Both the position numbers and the translations under genes were made by a program. This document shows positions 35,170 to 44,951 of a stretch of DNA of 64,000 nucleotides, piece by piece. Within the stretch, counting starts at the first letter, position 1; every line of letters starts with the position of its first letter. This DNA is from Gammaproteobacteria bacterium (GTDB lineage: Bacteria > Pseudomonadota > Gammaproteobacteria > SZUA-152), in the NCBI GenBank assembly GCA_013152545.1, contig JAADGF010000049.1:1-64000 (forward strand). The letters are read 5' to 3'. Below the pieces are notes generated by a model. The model was not told where the DNA came from. It did not search any database and saw only the letters and a program-made list of their open reading frames with translations.

Positions 35170-36111
35170 GTGCATACCGCAGGTGCTCAGTTGCTTACTC
35201 AAATTAACGCGGATTTAAAGAAACTTGACGACGCCATTGAGTCAATAAAAAAATCTAAACGTGCCGCGACAGCAGCGGCAGCAAAAACCAATGCAGCGAA
35301 AGCCTATAAAAAAGCCCAACAAAAGTGGTTGACCTTAAACGAAACACGCGATAAGGCGGTCAAGGCAAAAAACAACCACCATTTGGCGCAATCACAGCAA
35401 CACATCAACGATGCGCTGGTATTGTCCCAGCAAACCAAGCTCGCCTTTAACGAAGCCAGGAAAAATGCCGTTAAAAACAAATTATTAATCGAGATTAAAG
35501 CCGATAAAAGCCGACTGGAAGCGCTTAAGGAACGCCTAAATACGGCAAAAGACAAGGCAATTGCAGCAGGGGCCGCCACCACCGCTAAAGCACTATTTCA
35601 GCTCGCAACCGCAGAAGAAATTCAAGCAGAACAATACCGTATCAATGCCGAGCAACAACTCACACAGGGCCGTGTTGGTTCAGCGCAGCAAGCCCTTAAA
35701 CAGGCATATAAGCAATATCAATCCGCAAAACGCAGCTACGAAGACGCGTTAAACACCACGAAATTAACCCAACAACCGATGGCAGACGAATTCGACATAT
35801 TGCAAGGTAAGTTGCATGAACTGAGTGTTGCCTACGAGCAAAAAGACATGCCGACACTTCAGTTACTATCACAACTGTCAGATAAACAGTTGACGTTAGT
35901 GAAAAGAATATTCGATCGCTATACAGAAATTGACATATCGATTAAAAATATTCGCTTACGCAAGGGGCTTGCCACCGCAACATTAGTGATAGAACAGTTA
36001 GTTAAAAATGACGGACGCATCATCATCCCCGCCGATAATTGGAAAACCACGGCGCTTGAAGTAAAAAAGCAAGCGGATGGCTGGAGTAAAATACAGTGGC
36101 TGCCGCAATGA
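35170..36111 (+). CDS. C-terminal coiled-coil/NTF2-like fragment of the broken kinase
   Basis: These 313 codons are back in the kinase frame and open upstream to 35059. They are rich in Ala, Lys and Gln with heptad-like spacing (KRAATAAAAKTNAAKAYKKA). The end (YTEIDISIKNIRLRKGLATA) resembles an NTF2/SnoaL-like dimer domain seen at the C-terminus of some bacterial kinases. GTG 35170 has no obvious ribosome site, so independent expression is doubtful. Confidence 0.5.
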   Translation: MHTAGAQLLTQINADLKKLDDAIESIKKSKRAATAAAAKTNAAKAYKKAQQKWLTLNETRDKAVKAKNNHHLAQSQQHINDALVLSQQTKLAFNEARKNAVKNKLLIEIKADKSRLEALKERLNTAKDKAIAAGAATTAKALFQLATAEEIQAEQYRINAEQQLTQGRVGSAQQALKQAYKQYQSAKRSYEDALNTTKLTQQPMADEFDILQGKLHELSVAYEQKDMPTLQLLSQLSDKQLTLVKRIFDRYTEIDISIKNIRLRKGLATATLVIEQLVKNDGRIIIPADNWKTTALEVKKQADGWSKIQWLPQ

Positions 36112-36282
36112 TTTGATAAAGTAATGCTTGGCTTCAGTATAAATTGAACTAACTTTACATTAGAGTAACGTTAATGTTAATAGGGTAAGGTTCGTCGGGC
36201 TTTATTATTAGATTGATATCAATTCATTCAATGAACACTCATTGCAAGAGTAAGTACATTGCGAATCAACATGACACCCCCA

Positions 36283-37914
36283 CTAAGCGCTTTGTAAGTT
36301 TGTTTTTCGCACGATAGCAACTGTGATGAGTGGTAAGCATAACACCAATAGTGTGACGGTGATTAATAACAGACCCAGCTCACTATAATCGGCTGGGGTG
36401 CTTATTGTGCCGGATACAGGGTTTTTAACTTCGCGGGTGATGGTATAAATTTGGTTCATGTATTTTGTGCCCAATTGGCTTGCCGATAAGGCTAGGTTGG
36501 TGAATGATGCGAATACAGCGAAGAATGTGGCTTTTAAATGGGCGGGTGCGGAGTTTGCAATCCAGGCTAACATTGGAATCATAGCGATTTGCCCTAGGGG
36601 GGATTCCAATGCAGTATCCATTAACGCAATAAAACGGGCGTCGACAACGCCGCCAGTTTGTGCCGCCGTCCATTCATGTAAGCCGTAAAACATGCCAACG
36701 ATCGGGAGTGCCAGCACAGTGCTGGCAATGGTAAGGAATACGATGATGTCAGCAATGGATTTTTCCGCCATAAATCGCCGAAATATCAAAATACCCATTA
36801 ATGTCAACGAGCTGGCAATTAAAGCGAGCACTGACAGGAATTGCTGGTCAAAGCCCAGTTCGTCAATCATCCACCATGTGGAACCCGGTCCCGGTGTGGG
36901 GGTGGCCCGATAAATAAAAATAATAATTGCTGTACCGACGATGGTGCGACGGGTGTCTGCATCCAGTTCCTTTACCAATCGCGACATAAGAAATAAAATA
37001 ATGCTCAGTGAACCAAAAAAAATAATTTCCTGGTTATAGGGGGCGTTATTAAGGCCCACTCCCAGGGTGAAAACAACAAAGATCAGGCTACCCCCTAAGA
37101 TCCACCAATTGGGGCTTGGGCTTTCTTCCTGAGTATTGATCATGTTCCAAGCCGTTTTCAGAGTGTGCCCCTGATGGTGTAAACGCTTAACATCGCGCCA
37201 TTTCAAATAGCCTCCCAGCCCCACGCCAATGAGCGAGATGACCGGTATCGCTAATGCCAGTTGATAAATGTCGGTATAGATCCGGATTTTTTGTATTTCT
37301 TCCATGGCGGCAACACCACTGAACATATAAACATTGAGCAACGCCACTAAAATGCCGCCGCTGATGATGGCAACGCGCCCCAGGGTTTGCATGGTGGTGT
37401 GCATCAGGCGCTTGGTTTTTTTGTGATACGTTTGACCTGTGTGGTCATACTTCGGTACGGCTTCAATTGTCATGGCATCGGCAACCACATCTTGCACTAC
37501 ATAACCAATGGGAGCTAATAGCACGCTAATGACAAACCAGGTTTCAACGGTCATGATTTGCCGCATGGCTTCGGTATGCGATAGTAAGCCAATCATAATG
37601 AGCAAGCTGGCAGTAATGAGCGCAGCGCCAACAAAAACCAAAACTGATTTAAAGCGCCAGATAAGATCAACAAGGTGACCCAATGGCATTTTCAATGCCC
37701 AGGGAATACCGGCCCAAAACCCAAGGGCGGCGAGAAATTCTGCTGACAGACCCAGGTATTCTTTGACAAAGAATGTGCCAACAATTCCGGTTAAACCTGA
37801 AATGCCAGCCGCTACATATACCATCAGTGGGGGCAGATACGATAAACGCATTTCCCGCCCTAGCTCAAGAATGTTGCGGTCTATCCATGCCGAAATGATT
37901 AAAAAAATATTCAT
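36283..37914 (-). CDS. Multi-pass transporter, BT1/MFS-like
   Basis: This 543-residue protein has about 12-14 hydrophobic segments. FFVKEYLGLSAEFLAALGFW followed by IPWALKMPLGHLVDLIW resembles the folate-biopterin transporter (BT1) branch of the major facilitator superfamily, as does VVQDVVADAMTIEAVPKYD. BT1 proteins carry pterins or folates in protozoa and plants, and bacterial substrates are mostly unknown. A central cytoplasmic loop (WRDVKRLHHQGHTLKTAWNM) separates two halves. The start is ATG 37914. It is a single gene, divergent from sohB across 367 bp. Confidence 0.65.
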   Translation of the reverse strand: MNIFLIISAWIDRNILELGREMRLSYLPPLMVYVAAGISGLTGIVGTFFVKEYLGLSAEFLAALGFWAGIPWALKMPLGHLVDLIWRFKSVLVFVGAALITASLLIMIGLLSHTEAMRQIMTVETWFVISVLLAPIGYVVQDVVADAMTIEAVPKYDHTGQTYHKKTKRLMHTTMQTLGRVAIISGGILVALLNVYMFSGVAAMEEIQKIRIYTDIYQLALAIPVISLIGVGLGGYLKWRDVKRLHHQGHTLKTAWNMINTQEESPSPNWWILGGSLIFVVFTLGVGLNNAPYNQEIIFFGSLSIILFLMSRLVKELDADTRRTIVGTAIIIFIYRATPTPGPGSTWWMIDELGFDQQFLSVLALIASSLTLMGILIFRRFMAEKSIADIIVFLTIASTVLALPIVGMFYGLHEWTAAQTGGVVDARFIALMDTALESPLGQIAMIPMLAWIANSAPAHLKATFFAVFASFTNLALSASQLGTKYMNQIYTITREVKNPVSGTISTPADYSELGLLLITVTLLVLCLPLITVAIVRKTNLQSA

Positions 37915-38281
37915 ATGACTGATACATTCGTTGCCGCACTCATTGTGCGTTAATGGTCTAAATGGAGTAACCCGCGATGTTACCAGAAAGATCGGGTTGG
38001 CCCAATTGGCTCTATTGCGAAATCTATTTTCAGTGGGCGTTTTGGGCGAAAATTGACCGAGCCATGAGTGCTTGTATTGTTAGCAATGCGCTGGCTTGGC
38101 AATATGACTATAGTCCATAATAATGGTGCTGCCGTATTAATTGAGCCCCCTATATCGTTTTAGTACAGCTAGCTCAAAGCGTTTCATTCCTTGGATGTGC
38201 ATCGTGAAGGGTGCACTGTGGCGAAAGTTAAGCTATTCTAGCGACTGTGATTAATCAATATTAATAAGTGGTGAAAAAATA
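37915..38281. other. Divergent intergenic region (transporter / sohB)
   Basis: No gene is visible in 367 bp. Promoters of both flanking genes are expected here, but no well-spaced pair of boxes is evident. Confidence 0.4.
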
Positions 38282-39271
38282 ATGTTAGATTTTATTTTAG
38301 AATATGGTTTTTTTCTTGCGAAAACAGCCACTATTGTGATTGCCATTGTCGCTGTGATTTTAGTGATTGTTGGTGTCACAAGCCGGAAACAGGCTCACGC
38401 CAAAGACAGTATCGAAATTACAAAATTAAATCAAAAATACGATGACATGGCGATGATGTTGAATGCCAATATTTTGCAAAAAAATGCGTTAAAAAAATTA
38501 AAAAAACAGCAAAAGCAAAAGGAAAAACAAAAAGACGCTGTTGCTGAGAAAAAGCGCATTTACGTATTAAATTTTCACGGTGATATTCGGGCCTCAGCGG
38601 TATCGTCTTTAAGAGAGGAAATTACTGCAATACTGACGGTGGCGACGAAAGATGATGAGGTTTTTATTCGTCTGGAAAGTGGCGGTGGCATTGTGCATGG
38701 CTACGGTTTAGCAGCATCACAACTCATGCGTATTCGGGAAAAAAATATTCCACTGACTGCGGCGGTCGATAAGGTTGCAGCCAGTGGGGGCTATATGATG
38801 GCCTGTGTTGCCAATCGTATCATTGCGGCACCCTTCGCCATTATCGGTTCTATTGGTGTGATCGCGCAAATTCCGAATTTCCATAAAGTGCTTAAAAAAC
38901 ACGACATCGATTTTGAGCAATTTACGGCTGGGGAATTTAAAAGAACCGTGACCATGTTTGGTGAAAACAGCCAGGAGGCCAGGTCAAAATTTAAAGAGGA
39001 AATTGAGGATACACACGTATTATTTAAGGACTTTATCGTAAAACACCGGCCGGACGTGGATATTGCCAAAGTTTCTACCGGGGAGCATTGGCCGGGCATT
39101 AGAGCATTAGAAAACAACTTGGTTGATACACTGCAAACCAGTGATGACTATTTATTGGAAAATAGCAAACACGCTGACTTATACGAAGTGAGTTATACCA
39201 CTAAAAAATCCATACTGGAGAAATTGGGGTTTCAAATCCAACAAATAATGGACCGGGTGCAATTCGGGTAA
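38282..39271 (+). CDS. sohB: Inner-membrane serine protease SohB (S49 family)
   Basis: This 329-residue protein has a TM segment at residues about 10-32 (TATIVIAIVAVILVIVGV) and a Lys-rich coiled linker (LKKQQKQKEKQKD). An S49 peptidase domain follows, with VFIRLESGGGIVHGYGLAASQ, nucleophile Ser168 in VAASGGYMMA, and the general-base Lys expected in the GEFKRTVTMFGENS stretch. E. coli SohB is a multicopy suppressor of htrA mutants and probably processes membrane peptides. Length and order match the single-domain SohB rather than tandem SppA. Single gene. Confidence 0.92.
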   Translation: MLDFILEYGFFLAKTATIVIAIVAVILVIVGVTSRKQAHAKDSIEITKLNQKYDDMAMMLNANILQKNALKKLKKQQKQKEKQKDAVAEKKRIYVLNFHGDIRASAVSSLREEITAILTVATKDDEVFIRLESGGGIVHGYGLAASQLMRIREKNIPLTAAVDKVAASGGYMMACVANRIIAAPFAIIGSIGVIAQIPNFHKVLKKHDIDFEQFTAGEFKRTVTMFGENSQEARSKFKEEIEDTHVLFKDFIVKHRPDVDIAKVSTGEHWPGIRALENNLVDTLQTSDDYLLENSKHADLYEVSYTTKKSILEKLGFQIQQIMDRVQFG

Positions 39272-39326
39272 TGGTGGATGTGTTATGGGTGTTTGGTGCG
39301 CCTATAGCATAAACGCTAAGCTGTGT

Positions 39327-40310
39327 TTATCGGTAGGCTAAAAGCAGTGCAAGTATTAGTACCGCGAAAATGATGCCCGCCACTAAACGTACCCAGCTTG
39401 AGTTGAGCAAACCGGTTGAAAATTCATTGTCTTTATAGATGATTTGTTTCAGTATGGCTTCTTTGCTGAGTGGGGCAGACTTTTCACGGTTATTCCATAA
39501 TTGCCGCGCATGCAATTGAGCCTGAATTTTGTCCGGGTTTTGCGCTGAATTGTGGCCTGGATTTTGGGTTGAGTGGCGGATTGCTTGCAGCGCTTCTTCA
39601 CGACGGTATTTTTTTAGCGGCGCGGTGGCGCTGCTCGCGGCGCTTGTTTTATTTCTTTGTGGCGCCAGCTTTGCAGTGGCGGGTGTTGTTGTCCGGTAGC
39701 TTTTTGTTGGGCGTTTTAACGGATTATTCGGGTTGACTGGTATTTGTTGTGCTTGGCGGTATGCGGCTAACTCGATCTCTGGTGTTAGCGGTGGGGTCTT
39801 CTTCTTTGGTGCGGGTTTAATCGCTGCTGTGTTGTCTTTACTTTTCCGCGCCGTTTTTACGCCAACTGCAGGTCTGGGTGGTGGTGGGCTAGCCGTTGTA
39901 TTGTTACGATGTGCGCGACGGGTGTTGTTGTTGCTGGTGTTGTTGCTTGTGGCGGCTGTAACCACATTGGTTTCAGTGTTGAGAATCATGGTGCGTTCTT
40001 CTTTTTCGTCAGCATCATGCTGCACTGTTGCATGGTACAGAATCTGATGTTTACCGACGCTAATGATGTCACTGGATCGCAATGTGTGTTTTTGGATAGG
40101 TTTACCGTTTACCAGAGTACCATTTGTGCTTTTGAGGTCTTCGATAAAGGTGGTTTCAAATAATGTCACGATTTTAGCGTGGTGAGTGCTGACGGATGGG
40201 TCATCAATTTGTATATCATTGTCCGCACCACGCCCCACATTTAAGGTGCCGCGTTGTAGTTCATGCTCACCCAGCTTAAATGTGCCGTGATTAATAATTA
40301 TTTTGCCCAT
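39327..40310 (-). CDS. FHA-domain protein with C-terminal membrane anchor
   Basis: This is a 327-residue protein. The N-terminal FHA domain (residues 1-100) has the phosphothreonine-binding motif LNVGRGADNDIQIDDPSVST, then HHAKI and STNGTLVNG. A long low-complexity Pro/Thr/Asn/Lys linker follows. The C-terminus is a single TM helix (LVAGIIFAVLILALLLAY). FHA domains read phospho-Thr marks made by Ser/Thr kinases; the broken kinase at 33961 is the only candidate in the window. ATG 40310 starts just before GKIIINHG; a TTG at 40319 adds only three residues. Confidence 0.85.
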   Translation of the reverse strand: MGKIIINHGTFKLGEHELQRGTLNVGRGADNDIQIDDPSVSTHHAKIVTLFETTFIEDLKSTNGTLVNGKPIQKHTLRSSDIISVGKHQILYHATVQHDADEKEERTMILNTETNVVTAATSNNTSNNNTRRAHRNNTTASPPPPRPAVGVKTARKSKDNTAAIKPAPKKKTPPLTPEIELAAYRQAQQIPVNPNNPLKRPTKSYRTTTPATAKLAPQRNKTSAASSATAPLKKYRREEALQAIRHSTQNPGHNSAQNPDKIQAQLHARQLWNNREKSAPLSKEAILKQIIYKDNEFSTGLLNSSWVRLVAGIIFAVLILALLLAYR

Positions 40311-40949
40311 ATGCTTCAACGAAAAATAGTAAATTCAAGTTAGTGTGGGTTTGCAGGTAGGTGTCTTGGTCTAACGTTACTGCTTTTACGTAGCTTTTCA
40401 CTTCACGCCGCTTTTCACGTAGGTATTTGCGACAAGATTGGCCTTCCAGTCGTTATATTATTCTTAACAGCATTATAAAGCTTTCCGTTACCCTATGCCA
40501 TATCAGCTGCTTATATTATGCTAATTTAGATAAATCTCTGTTAGTGGGGTTAGAGTGTAATTCATTGATAATTATTAAAAAAAATTGGAAACCAAAAGAA
40601 TGTTGTTATTTTATCGAAAAATTATAGTCATAATGTATGTGTTGGTTTGATTAAAATGCAAGGTTTTGGCGTTTGTATCGCCAGGAAACTGCTAAATACT
40701 GGGCTGTTTATCACTGAAAGCTTTAATGTGAATGAAGAGTTCAATCGTTGCTGCTTTCATGGCATCGCCTCATCAATATTGCAAGGAATAGCTTAAGCTT
40801 TCCTTAAAAGAGTGTTCAGCCATAAATTCCTAGTTGGTGAAACAGAAAAAATGGACAACAACGATAAAAACATTCCGGTGAATGTTATTGGGCATTGCAT
40901 TTTTGAATAAATAAATGGAGCATTAAAGGGCGGCAGGTTTATATTTTTT
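40311..40949. other. Intergenic region
   Basis: These 639 AT-rich bp between the divergent FHA and GIY-YIG genes contain no supported gene. A 66-codon plus-strand frame at 40427 has no ribosome site. Confidence 0.45.
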
Positions 40950-41423
40950 ATGTTAACAAATAACGACAAAGGTACTTATATCCTGATCTTACAGGCTTTA
41001 AAGCGTGTTCGTTGTGAGGTGGGGCGATTAGGAGTGCTTGATAGTCCAAAGGGATTTTATATTTATATTGGCAGTGCATTCGGCCCTGGTGGTGTGGCGG
41101 CACGGGTTAAGCGACATCTTAACAAGCGTCATCGGGTGCACTGGCATCTCGATTATTTAAGCCCATATGTCCAGGCTCAGGAATGTTGGTATACTTTTGA
41201 TGCTAAAAAAAGAGAGCACCAGTGGGCGCATCATTTTTTTAATGTGTTTGATTCGCACCTTCCCTTGCTCGGTTTTGGGTGCAGTGACTGTCATTGCCAG
41301 TCACATCTATTTTATTTAAGCGCTATGCCTGAATTCAATGTTTTTGAAAAATCTTGTCTGATGGCCATAAACGAACAGGATACTCTCTATCGAAAACAAC
41401 TGATTATCGGAAACGACCGGTAA
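40950..41423 (+). CDS. GIY-YIG family (DUF123) protein
   Basis: This 157-residue protein belongs to the DUF123 branch of the GIY-YIG nuclease superfamily. KGTYILILQA corresponds to the GIY element and KGFYIYIGSAFGPGGVAARV to the YIG element. RHLNKRHRVHWHLDYLSP carries the Arg/His region, followed by FGCSDCHCQSHLFYL with a possible Cys cluster. Bacterial DUF123 proteins also occur fused to endonuclease III, so a DNA-repair role is plausible but unproven. The start is ATG 40950, single gene. Confidence 0.85.
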   Translation: MLTNNDKGTYILILQALKRVRCEVGRLGVLDSPKGFYIYIGSAFGPGGVAARVKRHLNKRHRVHWHLDYLSPYVQAQECWYTFDAKKREHQWAHHFFNVFDSHLPLLGFGCSDCHCQSHLFYLSAMPEFNVFEKSCLMAINEQDTLYRKQLIIGNDR

Positions 41424-41528
41424 AGTCATTTTTGTCAACACCTGCATACTGGAGTGCGTGCAACCTTGAAAGTCACTTATCTTCAGCACGTTAGTCTATC
41501 TCGCTAGGTTTCAACTGAGGTGTTAGGT

Positions 41529-42116
41529 TTAACGACGAAACCAATTATCTTGCAGTTTTTTAAATACTTTATTAGGGTATTTAAACTTACCCAGGCTACC
41601 GTTGTAGCGTGCCAGTGCTCTGGTTAAGTTGCCTTTTTCCCTGTCCAGGTAATGGCGCAAAATAGTGCAGCCGAAACGAAGGTTGGTCTTGACTTCGAAC
41701 AGGTTGTCTTTTGCTCGCCCGATCTCTTTTAACCAAAAGGGCATCACTTGCATTAATCCTTGAGCCCCCACTGAGGAGATTGCCCAACGGTTAAAGTTAC
41801 TTTCCACTTCGATCACCGCCAGTACCAACTCGGGGGCCAGTTCGGCCCGATTGGCTTCGTAGTGTATTTTTTTTAGTAAATCGATCCGTTTGGCATCATC
41901 TTTCACGTATCGCGAGAGACGGCCGGACATGTCGGCGAGCCAGACTTCGGCATGAAATCGATCGGTGAAACTGTCGGTAGAGTGGGCGGCTTCAAGCAGT
42001 AACTTGCGCAGTTCGGGGTCAACAATGGTTTGTTTTGCGGCAAACGCCATTGGTGACCAACACCCAAGGGCAAGCATAATCACAAACATCATGTGTGGTA
42101 AGTAGCGATTGTGCAT
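41529..42116 (-). CDS. Periplasmic lytic transglycosylase (SLT domain)
   Basis: This 195-residue exported protein has a signal peptide (HNRYLPHMMFVIMLALGCWS, then PMAFA). A single SLT domain follows: LAPELVLAVIEVESNFN includes the catalytic Glu of VESN, then GAQGLMQVMPFW, LRFGCTILRHYLDR and ALARYNGSLG. It cleaves peptidoglycan glycan strands, forming 1,6-anhydroMurNAc. The size matches EmtA/Slt35-like single-domain enzymes. A frame extension to 42158 would hide the signal peptide, so ATG 42116 is used. It is downstream of nothing on its strand; proS lies beyond 42394. Confidence 0.88.
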   Translation of the reverse strand: MHNRYLPHMMFVIMLALGCWSPMAFAAKQTIVDPELRKLLLEAAHSTDSFTDRFHAEVWLADMSGRLSRYVKDDAKRIDLLKKIHYEANRAELAPELVLAVIEVESNFNRWAISSVGAQGLMQVMPFWLKEIGRAKDNLFEVKTNLRFGCTILRHYLDREKGNLTRALARYNGSLGKFKYPNKVFKKLQDNWFRR

Positions 42117-42393
42117 TATTAATCCTGGATAGCGAGGGCAGAAGAGTGTCTCTAACATTAAAAATGTGCAGTGTTGATTATTATTAAGCCTATGTAGAAT
42201 TATAGGTGCATTGTAACTACATCAGGCGGATTTTTTAAATGTTTAATCATTGTTCAGACTGCCTTTGATTTATTTGTTCGAGAACAAGGAAAAAGCGTGG
42301 CGTTTAGCGATGTAAATCCGTGCGTTTAACGTTTAACACAGCGCTTTAACGTAGCCCTTTAATCGTAGCTCTTTAAACATGGGTAAATCAACG

Positions 42394-44124
42394 CTAAGCT
42401 GAGCAGTTACGGCTCATTTTTGCTTTTAGAAACGGGACAATTGCATCAATTGCCACGTCCTGATTACCGCTGTCGACACGACCTTGATATTCTAGTTGCG
42501 TTGCATCCAAGCCTTTTTCGCTAAAAACAATACGATGGGGGATGCCGATTAACTCCATGTCAGCGAACATGACGCCGGGGCGTTCCTTGCGGTCGTCAAG
42601 CAGCACCTCAAGACCGGCTGCGGTTAGTTCGGCGTATAAGTTTTCAACTGCTTGCTGTAATCGTTGTGATTTGTGCATGTTAATTGGAACCAGTGCCACA
42701 TGGAAGGGGGTTAATGCTTGATTCCAGATAATGCCGCGATCATCGTGATTTTGCTCAATTGCCGCTGCAACAATGCGGGTAACGCCAATGCCGTAGCACC
42801 CCATAACGGGTATGATCGTTTTACCATGGTCATCTAGCACAGCCGCATGAAGGGCTTGGCTGTAAACATCCCCCAATTGAAAAATATGGCCTACCTCGAT
42901 GCCGCGTTTGATTTGTAGGTGGCCATTGCCGTCAGGACTGGGATCACCTTCCACCACATTGCGAATATCAGCGGTTTCTGGTTCTGCACAATCACGCCCC
43001 CAGTTAACGCCAGTCAGGTGTTTGCCATTCTGATTAGCGCCACAGACAAAATCGCTCAGCAAAGCAGCACTGTGATCAACAATAACCGGAATGCTAAGAT
43101 TTATCGGTCCGATAGAGCCGGGTTTGCAGTCAGTGGCGGCAAGCACTTCTGCTTCGCTGGCAAAACACAGGGGCGTTGCGACATTGCTGAGTTTTTCTGC
43201 TTTGATGGCATTTAAGTCATGGTCGCCGCGCAAAACCAGCGCCACAACGTGGTGCGGGCAAGCTTCGCTGGCTTTTACTAACAGTGTTTTAACGATCTGT
43301 TGTGGTGCACGTTTTAAAAACGTACTGACAGCTTCAATGCTATGTTGTCCAGGGGTGTCAACCGTTACCATTTCCGCATTGGCAGGTGGGCGAGGCGTTG
43401 GCGGTGCAATCGCTTCTGCAAGTTCGACATTGGCGGCGTACTGGCTCTCTGTGCTAAAGGCAATGGCATCTTCGCCGGATTGGGCCAGAACGTGAAACTC
43501 GTGTGAGGCATTGCCACCGATACTGCCTGTGTCCGCCTGTACCGGGCGATAATCCAGTTGCAGGCGATTGAATATATTACAGTAAGCTTGGTGCATGGTG
43601 TCGTAGGTCTGTTGCAGGCAAGCTGTGTCTGTATGAAACGAGTAGGCATCTTTCATGATGAACTCCCGCGCCCGCATCACGCCAAAACGAGGCCGGATTT
43701 CATCCCGAAACTTGGTTTGTATTTGATAAAAAATGACTGGCAATTGCTTGTAACTACGTACTTCACGGCGAAACATTTCGGTAATGACTTCTTCGTGTGT
43801 TGGTCCGAAGCAAAACTCCCGTTGGTGCCGGTCTGTTAGCCGCAATAGTTCTGGGCCATATTTTTCCCAGCGACCGGATTCCTGCCATAATTCAGCTGGC
43901 TGTATGGTTGGCATTAAGACTTCCTGGGCTCCGGCATTGCTCATCTCTTCACGAACAATGGACTCAACTTTTCGTAGCACCCGCAGACCCAATGGCAACC
44001 AGGTGTACAGGCCGGCGGCCAATTTCCGTATCATACCCGCGCGCAGCATCAGTTGATGACTGATGACTTCTGCATCAGATGGCGTTTCTTTTAACGTAGC
44101 CAATAATAGTTGTGAGGTTCGCAT
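42394..44124 (-). CDS. proS: Prolyl-tRNA synthetase
   Basis: This 576-residue class IIa synthetase is the long bacterial form, with the YbaK-like editing insertion (about residues 225-390) between motifs 2 and 3. Motif 1 lies in [11 protein letters not shown], motif 2 in [20 protein letters not shown] and [16 protein letters not shown], and motif 3 in [18 protein letters not shown]. The C-terminal anticodon domain has [12 protein letters not shown] and [20 protein letters not shown]. The last codons, NCSA, lie in a dispersed 13-bp repeat (42398-42410) that also ends an unrelated methyltransferase. The start is ATG 44124. Confidence 0.96.
   Translation of the reverse strand: MRTSQLLLATLKETPSDAEVISHQLMLRAGMIRKLAAGLYTWLPLGLRVLRKVESIVREEMSNAGAQEVLMPTIQPAELWQESGRWEKYGPELLRLTDRHQREFCFGPTHEEVITEMFRREVRSYKQLPVIFYQIQTKFRDEIRPRFGVMRAREFIMKDAYSFHTDTACLQQTYDTMHQAYCNIFNRLQLDYRPVQADTGSIGGNASHEFHVLAQSGEDAIAFSTESQYAANVELAEAIAPPTPRPPANAEMVTVDTPGQHSIEAVSTFLKRAPQQIVKTLLVKASEACPHHVVALVLRGDHDLNAIKAEKLSNVATPLCFASEAEVLAATDCKPGSIGPINLSIPVIVDHSAALLSDFVCGANQNGKHLTGVNWGRDCAEPETADIRNVVEGDPSPDGNGHLQIKRGIEVGHIFQLGDVYSQALHAAVLDDHGKTIIPVMGCYGIGVTRIVAAAIEQNHDDRGIIWNQALTPFHVALVPINMHKSQRLQQAVENLYAELTAAGLEVLLDDRKERPGVMFADMELIGIPHRIVFSEKGLDATQLEYQGRVDSGNQDVAIDAIVPFLKAKMSRNCSA
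42398..42410. repeat. GTAACTGCTCAGC repeat forming the proS 3' end
   Basis: GCTGAGCAGTTAC on the plus strand is identical, inverted, to 13722-13734. It encodes the last residues and adjoins the stop of proS. Confidence 0.7.
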
Positions 44125-44177
44125 AATTATCTTATTTTCTGTTGAGCTAAAAAGGGGCAGGGTTTTATTCCCCGACT

Positions 44178-44612
44178 TTATTTTTCGATTTTAATTGAGG
44201 ATACAAAGTAAATTTCTTTAAACTGTTTCTTTAACGCAGCACTTTTATAGTTTTTTGTAACGTATGCTCCCTGCCAGCTAACAATATCGTTGCGTTGAAC
44301 ATTGATAATACTGGAGGCGATCCAGAATTTTTTTCCATTATGCTCCAGTTGCATATAAGTGTATCCACCTGCCCGGCGGGCGTCTAATACTGTGCCGCGG
44401 GTTGGTGGTCCTTGCACTTGTGCTGTTGGCGGTGGTTGCTTGGTGGATTCGCCGGAAAAATCGGAGCAACCGAGCGTCAGTAAAACCAGGCACAGCCCGC
44501 CGGTGTGCTTGCTTAAGTGAATCAATAAGCGAGTGCAATAGAAAAAACCCGAAACAACGGAGTTATTGTGGTCAAAGCCGATAGGTTTATTCAAGCTTCT
44601 GTTTGTGTCCAT
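44178..44612 (-). CDS. Small lipoprotein with GGYTYM-type domain
   Basis: This 144-residue protein has a lipobox LTLGC (Cys49), then a Pro/Gln linker. A compact domain follows with [28 protein letters not shown] and KEIYFVSSI. The GGYTYM...W-A pattern is found in small periplasmic OB-like proteins near c-type cytochrome and NrfJ-like genes; I offer this as a resemblance only. The distance from Met1 to the lipid Cys is long, so the real start may be internal, for instance a TTG about 19 codons before Cys49. It is just upstream of proS on the same strand (53 bp), possibly co-transcribed. Confidence 0.65.
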   Translation of the reverse strand: MDTNRSLNKPIGFDHNNSVVSGFFYCTRLLIHLSKHTGGLCLVLLTLGCSDFSGESTKQPPPTAQVQGPPTRGTVLDARRAGGYTYMQLEHNGKKFWIASSIINVQRNDIVSWQGAYVTKNYKSAALKKQFKEIYFVSSIKIEK

Positions 44613-44951
44613 TTAAATTCTCCAAATATCACGCAGGACCAGCCCTCGCTGCGATAACGGATAGAAATGCTTGATACGCGTTTTTTTGCGAAAAAATTAA
44701 CCTCACACACCGGTTTCGCGTTTCTTTTTATGACGATTTTCGAGCGTATTTTTCGTCATATACCGGTGCTGTTTAGGTGTATTAAGTGCGTTTTCTCGTT
44801 GTTTCATGGTAACGTTAACATGAGTAACACACAAAATTAGCGCGTAAAATTGAGCCAAAATTTGTTAATCCTTAAACAACTCGAAAGCAATCTGAGTAGT
44901 TACTATACATTTAAAACGTTAGGTTGAGGTCGTTACAATTAATGAATGAAT
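44613..44951. other. Intergenic region upstream of the lipoprotein
   Basis: No gene is visible in 339 bp; it should hold the promoter of the lipoprotein-proS unit and the end of nadC. Confidence 0.4.

Larger units (their letters stand above)
33961..36111 (+). pseudogene. Ser/Thr protein kinase with TM segment and periplasmic tail, broken by two frameshifts
   Basis: Three overlapping reading frames together encode one typical membrane Ser/Thr kinase of roughly 710 residues. A kinase domain comes first, then the LNSEEELPLAFPVHISEPLQ lobe end, one transmembrane helix (LIATALISGLVAMVLMSVYF), an Ala/Lys/Gln-rich coiled-coil region and a C-terminal domain ending GRIIIPADNWKTTALEVKKQ. The first shift, +1, is near 34615-34629 (a TAA closes frame one at 34627). 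The second, -1, is between 35057 and 35101, possibly at the C-run near 35089. The two shifts cancel. This could be a decayed gene, assembly errors, or recoding; the sequence alone does not decide. Confidence 0.65.

Noticed and set aside
43091-43495. 134-codon frame opposite proS
   Set aside because: Antisense shadow of the well-supported synthetase gene.
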